27,356 bases of DNA from assembly GCA_001938485.1 (NCBI GenBank), contig MQRK01232369.1, positions 1 to 27,356 of the forward strand, given 5' to 3'. Positions 11,201 through 20,200 of the stretch are shown piece by piece. Under the pieces are notes generated by a model. The model was given only the letters and a program-made list of their open reading frames with translations. It made no database searches and was not told where the DNA came from. Position 1 is the stretch's first letter, and each line of letters starts with the position of its first letter. Position numbers and translations under genes: made by a program. The stretch is from Girardia tigrina (taxonomy: Eukaryota; Platyhelminthes; Tricladida; Dugesiidae).

Positions 11201-14200
11201 ACAAACCAACACACTTTTTAGACAAATATTATATATATATATNNNNNNNNNNNNNNNNNNNNNNNNNNNNNNNNNNNNNNNNNNNNNNNNNNNNNNNNNN
11301 NNNNNNNNNNNNNNNNNNNNNNNNNNNNNNNNNNNNNNNNNNNNNNNAAATGACATAATGATTACATAAACATTGCTTTGATATATAAACGCGAGTATAT
11401 CATTGTTAATTCAGTCTGATGATGACGGTTGATCCGTCGAAATTAATCACAATATATTCTGACGAATTTTTTTTTTATTTTTATAAATAGAAATACTTTG
11501 GTTTTTTTCCTTCCATTCTTTATAAGAAATATATTATGCCATTTGTCACTTTTTAATTGCAAAATCGAGTTGTAAATTTTTTTTCCCTTCTACAAAATAT
11601 CACAAAAAAATATGTTGGACCAAGTAGAGTTCTGCCTGCATAAAGAATGGATTAAAAAATATTGTTTTTTTTTATTTACTAGTTTCTTTTTCTAAACAGT
11701 TGTTCTAATTGTTTAATCGTTAAATGGCTTGATTTAAATTTTGTAATTTAATTATAATTTTGTATACATTCTATCTTAGGAAATCCATTTTCAATTGTAT
11801 AATAGGGAAATGTAATCCCAAACGATTTTTAGTACACTTAATTTTAGTATAATGACAAATTTAATGTTCTGTATTTCATAAAAATTTAATAGAGATTTCA
11901 TTGTCTTGATTAATCCTTCTAAAGAACAGTTCCAAAACACACCCTAGAATTGTTTGGTCAATGGATATTTTGGTATTTGTTGTGAAATAACCCGGGCAAC
12001 TGTCAGTGAGTGACATAAAATTAATGTCTTCGTTATCTCTTATTGCTTATTGCCGACAACATTTGACTTTATCAAAACAATAAGTCAGGCTTGCTATAGA
12101 ATTTATTTTATCTCTACTATTAACCATTTAGCCAATATAAAATAGTATTTTATTCTTTATCGTTTATCACTTTTAATAGTTGATAATCCATAATTTTGGC
12201 ACTGAAAGTTATTTTTCGTCATACCGTAATTTTTGGACTAAAGGAGCATTTTATACAACATATTTGACGAATGCGATTTATTTGTGACATTTTTCAAACA
12301 AAAATGTTCAAGATATGAAAGAAATTATAGGAAAAATGTAAAAGACACAGCTATCAAAGTACCTTGTAACTACTGAATTCATGCAAAAATTTGACATTAC
12401 GTCCATGCGTCAATTAAATTATCGAGTTAAACATTTTGATTTATGATATTTGATATATTGAATTTGGAAATATGTTTTTATTTTTTGTAATTGCTAATTT
12501 GTTTCCAGTGACAAAGATCCATCGTGGGACAACAGTGAATTAAATCAAGATGATATTGAAAAATTTAATAAATTATATGAAAAGTATTTAGCGGAAAACG
12601 AACATTTATTACTCGAAAACTCAGTAAATTCTCCTTCTCAAATGTCAGTCCCTGATTGTTTGAAAAGCCTTAAATCAGCCGAAGACCTTCATTGTTTGCT
12701 TAGTTCATTAATGGACAAATGTAGAAAAGGTCTAGATATTCACGATAAAAGATTATGTAATTCGATTGCTCATTTTCCGGAAACTGAATCCGAACACATA
12801 TGTTATTCTCCTGCAAATTGTGGTTCACACTTCAATAATTCAATATCAAATTTTACAGAAGATGATTTTGCTCTTGATCCGTCTTTAATTGGAATGAAGG
12901 ATGAGGATTTTGAAATTGATTTTGAAGAACTTTCAAGAACTTTATCACCAAATTCAACTATTCAAGATAATCTAAGGGAACTTGAAAAAAATTTGAGTCG
13001 ACCTTCTGACAGTCGCTTTGGATCCGATAAAGGCCACCCCCGTTTTCGTACATTAGTTAAGACTTGTCGTATTTATTGTAATAAGCTCTACGAAAAAGGG
13101 TCCAAAGATCATTTGAAAAGAACAGATTCAGTTGAATCATTATCTGATTCTTGTAGAAATAAAAGTTCTGATACGAAGCCAACAACAAAAATTTCCGAAC
13201 AATTATCGGACGACGAATCATGTGGAGGACAGCATGATTGTACATCGACGATGAATATCGATATAGATTCAAACCAAGAAAATTGTTCCAATAATAATAC
13301 TAGTGTTAGTAATAATCTTTCTTGCTCAGAAACAGGCAGCAGTGGTAGTATGGGAACAGAAAACATTGGAAACAGTAAAGTATGCAATTGTTGCAAATGT
13401 GAAATGTTTGGGGAGCAAGGGATTTTCAATTCCAACAGAAACGTAACAAATGTTAGAGAAAAGTATAGAAAAAAATGGCAAAAACGTAAACAGTCTCAAA
13501 TGAAATCAGAATCAACAAAATCAAGCAGTATTTCACATAACAATTACAAGGCAACACTAGAAGATGTAGATAGACTGGTCAAATTTATTAATGGTGATGA
13601 CGCTAATGAAAATATTCCTCAAAATCCGGATGGCACTGGGTCAGTGTCGAAAAAGTCAAAATCTAAATCAAATAAATCTGAAAATCCACCATTAAAAATG
13701 AAATCCAAGTCCTCGACACCTTGCGAAGATATCAAAAATCCCGTAATTCAAAATTCAAAATCATCTAAAAAGCTGTCCAAAGATCCAACTGTCAGTGTCA
13801 ATGGATTCAATATTTTATGCAATAAGGATATCAAAAATGACAACGAGCTCAAAGCCGAATCGACGAAACACAAAAAGTCAATACTGAAAGATAAGCCAAT
13901 AAATGAAGAATGTAATTCGAATAATACGGAGAAAGTTAATCTTGAATCGTATGATGACATCAATATTCGGCATATTGATGAAGGTAGATATTGTTTTGAG
14001 ATTTTTTTATCAATTATTTTCTACTTTTATGTATTTTTTATTTGAATGCTATTGTATTTTTAATAGTAATTTTTATCTTAAAATTTCATGTACGTGGTAC
14101 GTTCGAAAACTTCGTGGACTGTCATAAGAAAATAATGCAAGTATTAAATGTTGTATAACGGGAGTCTCATCAAAATAAAGACATTTTTATTTAATGTTGT

Positions 14201-17200
14201 TACGATGAGAAAATGTAGTTGTTAAACCACCACAATAAAAGTTTAGCCGTGAGGCGTCCAGATTACAACTTATAATTCATTTTAAAACACTGAACAGATC
14301 GTCACATCCAATTTTTGTAAGTTTCTTCGGTACATTCTCCATTCACGTTTAATCGACTCTAAATTCAATTTTCGAATCGATTTCTTGATCAGCATTTTCA
14401 GTGGACGCATGGTTTGAGCCTCTAATCCATCTCGATGCACCTCAGCTCTCCGTAATGACCAAACATTTTCAATAGGTCTTGCCTGAAGGAGATTTGGGGG
14501 ATTGGAGAGCTTTGAAACAGAAGGAAATTTTCAGCTTGCAACAACTCGGTGATAGCCTCGCCATAGTGTGCGCTTTCCCATCAGGTCAGAACAGGATCTC
14601 GTTGTCTCTGTGATATGTCTTGATGAATGGCAGTAGACGCACCTTGATGCAGTCTTTTCGATAGACATCTCCTTTCAGAGCACCACTATACCTTTTACAA
14701 TTCAATTTCACACAAATGAAAATCAATTTCAAATTATTGAAAATCAATTTCACAAAAATATAAATATGAAAACAAATCAAAATAAATATCAAATGTAAAT
14801 ATTTCATATATTTATAATATATATCAGAATATTATAAAAGAATTTTTTGAATTTGATTTTTTGCACTTTTGATGCAGTTAATATTAAAAATATATATTTG
14901 TTTAAATATTAAAACAAATATATATTTTTAATCAAAATTGATTACATATTAAAATAAATAAAATTCAAAAAATTCTTTTATAATATTCTGATATATTATA
15001 ATTCATTAAATATTTACATTTGATATTTATGTTTGATTTATGTTTTCATATTTATATTTTCGTGAAATTGATTTTCATTTTGTAAAAGGTATAGATGGCA
15101 AAAAGAAAGGTTCACTGGCCCCTCGTCATGAAATCGCCAGCCAAATCATAAGTCACTGCCGGAACTTCTTTTGACAAGCATATTTGATCTCCGCTGAGTA
15201 TATCTTATTTTTAACAATGACTTTAAATGTTTAGTCTTCGAAAGTAATTGACCGTACTTCAATGAAACAATATTGGGATGAAAATTTGTTAGGTCTTATG
15301 AATTACAAACAGCACGACACAAAATGTAGATAATTATCATTTGATAAAATAGAAACGTATCAACATTTCTCCATTGAATCGTCTGATACATGGAAGGTTT
15401 GATACATCTGACGCCGTTATATCAATATTTTATGGTGGTTTGCTGTGCGACAGTGACTGTTATATGCTCACTCAAACTAATACTGACCTACATAAAATTT
15501 GAAACGGCAAATTTAAATTCATTAAATTTTGTAAGTCAAATTAAAAAAATATATAATTATTATTTATTTAAGTAATTAATTTCAGTGGAGTTCCTAGTAC
15601 CATCTTTAAGACTAAATTACCATAATTTTCTCAGCCTATATAACCAGGTAATGATTGTATAATCAATGCGGTTTGAAGATGTTATGGATTCTAAAGTTAA
15701 TATTCAAGCGTCACATTTATTATCTTATGTGATTTCGAACATTTTCGAATAGAATCCGAGGACATTATTATTGAGTCTATCTTAGTGTAGAAATGATGAT
15801 TACCCGGTATGCGATCTGATTTCATTGAGAAATAGAATTCACCATCCATGAAGAGAACCTTATTCCTAAAATGAAGTTTTTTTGCCCGCTTTTGGGATCA
15901 CACTAGTATAGAGAGGAGAGTTGCTCATCTGTACGAGAAAGGCTCTTTGCCCCAAGCTAACGAAAACTCTACCAATAGTTGATCTGCTCATTTTGAATTT
16001 TAAAATCAGTACTTGATTGAGTGCAACGGTTTTGAGGGCTCGAATTTGATTGTCATTCAGCACATTGTTGCTGCCACCACTTGCAGACTGCCTCCGATAA
16101 TTGCGATTGTTTTCCAGACGTTGCAGGATACAATACGTTGTACTTGGACGAATATTAATTGCTTTGAAGTGCTACACTGTGTATTTTTTACCTTCGTGAT
16201 CATGTTTTCAAAGAAGGCTAAAATCACTATGCAGCATAGTTCTACGTTTAGACTCCATTTATAATGAAAATAGGTGGTGAGAAGGATTTAAAATGCAATT
16301 AAAATACCATTGAAGTCTATAAATATAATTTGAAATTGATAGGACTAAAACAGTTTCTTTCATCATGCAGTCAGCAAATGAAAATCGTCTCTAATTTGGT
16401 GAGACACCCGTTACATGCACTTTAGAGTCTGATATTAAATACTAATCGATTGATATGATAACATATAACATTAATAACATTCTATTCACGTTATATGAAC
16501 TCGTGTGGTGACCGAAGGCAGAAGGTATTAGGCGCGAATGATGAATATTTTATAGAATAAAAAGTTTAATAACTACACATGCTTTTGGAATTAAGTGGTA
16601 GAAACGTCAATTCCTTTCTCCGATACCTAATAACTAAGTTCTGAATAAATTTTCAAAATCGCTAAAATATTTTGCATTTTAAATTATGCAATAATATATG
16701 TATAAAAGTAATTCATAAGTTTACTCTTGTCATTGTTTTATGAAAACTATAACAGATAATGAAAAAATAAAAGAAAAAAACTCTAATCAGATTATAGCCT
16801 TGTTCATTTCTATTATATTAGGTTGGGGAAAAAGTAATCCATTATTTTAATCCATTATTTTAATTCATTATTTATCGATCAAACAATTTCAAATTTATTC
16901 TCTTTGTCAAGGTAACATTTCACAGTAATTTCACAAAATTTGTTTTGTTTTTTTTATTTAGTTCTGAGTTACAGGGTGTTAAAAATTGAAGTCAACAATG
17001 AAAAAATTCGGTACATTTTACAGTTTTTATTCGATAAAGGCGAAAATGCAAGCCAGGCGGCTGTTATTGTGAATGGTGTTTATGGTGCCAATACTGTAAC
17101 AGCTAATTACACGCAATTTTGGTTTCGTCGATTCCGTGGAGGCATTTTTGATGTTAAAGATACACTTCGCACAGGCAGGCCTATCGTTGAAAATGTTGAT

Positions 17201-20200
17201 AAAAACTCGGCAATGATCGAAGTTGACCGGCATGTTAGTCGTCGTAACATCGCACAGGAGCTTAAGATCGACCACAAAACGGTTTTAAACCATTTGGGCA
17301 AAGCAGGATTCAAAATGAAACTTGATGTTTGGGTTCCACACCAATTAACACCAAAAAACATGATGGATCGAATTTCCATCTGCGAAGCCTTGGCCAAACG
17401 AAATGATATCGACACATTTCTTAAACGGATGGTTACTGGGAATGAGAAATGGGTTACATACGACAATATTGTACGAAAACAATCGTGGTCAAAGTACGGT
17501 GAAGCACCTCAAACGGTTGCCAAACCAGGACTAACGACCAGGAAGGTTCTACTGTGTATTTGGTGGGACTGGAAAGAAATCATTTATTATGAGTTGCTTC
17601 CGTATGGCCAAACTCTAAATTCAGATCTGTACTGTCAACAACATGACCGTTTGAAGATATCAATTGATGAGAAACGACCAGAATTGGTCAACAGAAGAGG
17701 TGTTGTGTTTCATCACGACAACGCCAGACCACATACGTCTGTAGTGACTCACCAGAAACTCAGGGAGCTGGGTTGGGAAGTTTTAATGTATCCACCATAT
17801 AGTCCGGACCTGGCACCAAGCGATTACCACCTTTTTCTCGCATTGCAAAATCTCCTGAGTGATAAGAAATTAGGATTAATAGAAGATTGTAAAAATCGAT
17901 TACTACAGTTTTTCGCTAATAAGGACCCAGACCTCTACGAGAGAGGCATTATAAAGTTACCATCAAAATGACAACTAAATTATACATCAAAACAGTGCAT
18001 AATTTGACGCCAAGAGGACAATCCGAAACATATTAAATAAAGTTTTGAATATCACGTCAAAATAATGGATTTCCTTTTCCCCAACCTAATATTTGCTTGT
18101 TTTACAACATCTATGAATGCAGTCCTGCATTTTTTTGAAATCTTTATATTTCTGTATAAAACTTATGTATTACTTACTCTTACCGTGATTTCCCGAATTC
18201 GCACAATATGCCCACGATCAACGTTCCCTCTATTTTTTTTCACGTGCGCGGATGACTTAAAAGCGGGAGTAGTACCGTGTAACTAGAGAGCAGTAACTAG
18301 AGAGAGTATCGTCTAACTTACTAGAGCACAGTTATTTAACATCATTCAACCAAATAAGTTATAGAAGCAATAATTATGGCAGTTGTTGTAGGTTTATCGG
18401 AAATAAAGGTGGTTTATCACAATTAAAAGATATTATAGAATGCCATTGGTGCGATAATCCCTTTTATAACTATATACATGGATGCTTTTGAATAAAAAAT
18501 TATTTTTTTCTGAAAAATGTTTATTCAGCTTATAAAGAAAAGACTTGTGTTCGCGTTGGAAACTTCAGAGGCATATAACAAATATAAGCTAATTTATATT
18601 AGATGATCACATGCGACATGGAAATGCTGGGAACATGTAACAAGTTTTCGTGAAAGCGTTGGCTGGCATTGTCTGACATCTTGCTTTTCATTTGCTTCAT
18701 TCGAGTTGTAGTACAAATTGCTTTTCTTTTTCTGTCAACCCGCTTTTTGGCCAGTGTTTCCGCTATACACTAGAACCGATTTTTTGTAAAATATTTATCT
18801 TATTCGCTTCATCCACAGGTTTTCAAGTCAAAGTTTTATTTAAATTAAGGTAATGACGTATTTTAAACGTTAAATCAAACACTTTAACCTCATAATTTTA
18901 TTTATAATTGACATTACTTTCCATTTTAACCCTTTGAACTAGTATAAATCGATTTAACTCACCTGTTTTTTGTTACATATCATCATGTGAATCGACACTA
19001 GTCCTAATGTAACTAGTGCTTCCTCATATTGATTGTAAATATTTTATTTTATTCCGTGCATTATTGGCATACGAAAAAAAGTTAGCTAAAATACTTGATT
19101 ATTTTATTTTTGGTAGTTAAATTGCATTTTTTGGAGCCCATAAAAATTTTTTTGGTTGCATGTGGCAAAGGTTAAACTAACAATGACGCTACACAAAGGT
19201 ATTTTATATCAAAAAATATTAAGAGCTTCGGTTATTATTATGGTGAACCAAAAGTCTTTTCGTATTTTTTATTAAAAATTTAAACATAATTTTACAACAA
19301 ATAAAAAACATTTATGTTTCAAAGTAAAGGCCATTTGAATCTATAACTTGAACCCATCTATGGGCAAGTTGTGCGATCCCGCTGCGGTACCAATCCTTGT
19401 TCTTAGAAGCGAAGAACTGGTGACACCAGTTTTCGATCTCGGCCAAATTATTGAAGCTGCGACCACGAAGAAAGTGTGTCATAGAGCGGAAAAGGTGATA
19501 GTCGGATGGTGCAAGATCCGGACTATACGCTGGGTGTGGAAGAAGTTCAAAGGCGTCGAGATTTTTGATTTTTTCCTTTGTTTGTTTGGCGGTGTGCGGT
19601 TTTGCATTGTCCTGTTGTAGGAGAACTCGCTTTCTATTGATCAAAGCGGGGTATTTGTCGCCAAGTGCCGCATATATTCGATCAAGTTGGGCGCAATAAA
19701 GATCAGCGTCGATGGTACGACCATTTGGAACCAGCTCGAAGTGAATCACGCCTTAGAAATTCCACCAAACACACAAAAGTGCCTTCCTCGAGAAACGATC
19801 TTGTTTCGTTACCGGTTTCGCCATTTGTCCGGGGTCCAACCATTGATTTTGTTGGTCTGGATTACTGAAGTAAACCCACTTTTCATCGCAAGGTACAATT
19901 CGACGGATGAAACGGTCATCGCGCGGATTTTCAAGCAATTTTTGACAAGTTTCGAAACGCTTTTCGGCTTGAATCTGTGTCAATTCATGAGGCACTTCTC
20001 GACATCGTCTATTGACCTTGCCAAGAGCGTGAAGGTGTCGTACAATGGATGTTTGAAGAATATCGAGTTCGGCCGACAATCTGCGAGTACTTATTGACGG
20101 ATTTGTCTCGACGGCTTCACGAATTGCTCCGAATCTACGGTGATAGATCGGCCTGAACGTGCATTGTCTCCGAGATCAATGTCGCCTTCGTTGAACCTTT

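Larger units (their letters stand above)
6081..12508 (+). other. 6.4-kb intron packed with repeats
   Basis: The intron runs from GTTTTT at 6081 to GTTTCCAG ending at 12508. Its contents in order are a Tigger/pogo fossil, a mariner fossil, about 1.2 kb of plain AT-rich DNA with one coding-like frame on the - strand, an 18S rRNA fragment, a roughly 340-bp tandem repeat, an assembly gap, a hammerhead-like motif, and about 1.0 kb (11460-12508) in which I see nothing specific. Confidence 0.6.

Noticed and set aside
11024-11358. Open frames crossing the run of unknown bases on both strands
   Set aside because: They exist only because N codons are not stops.
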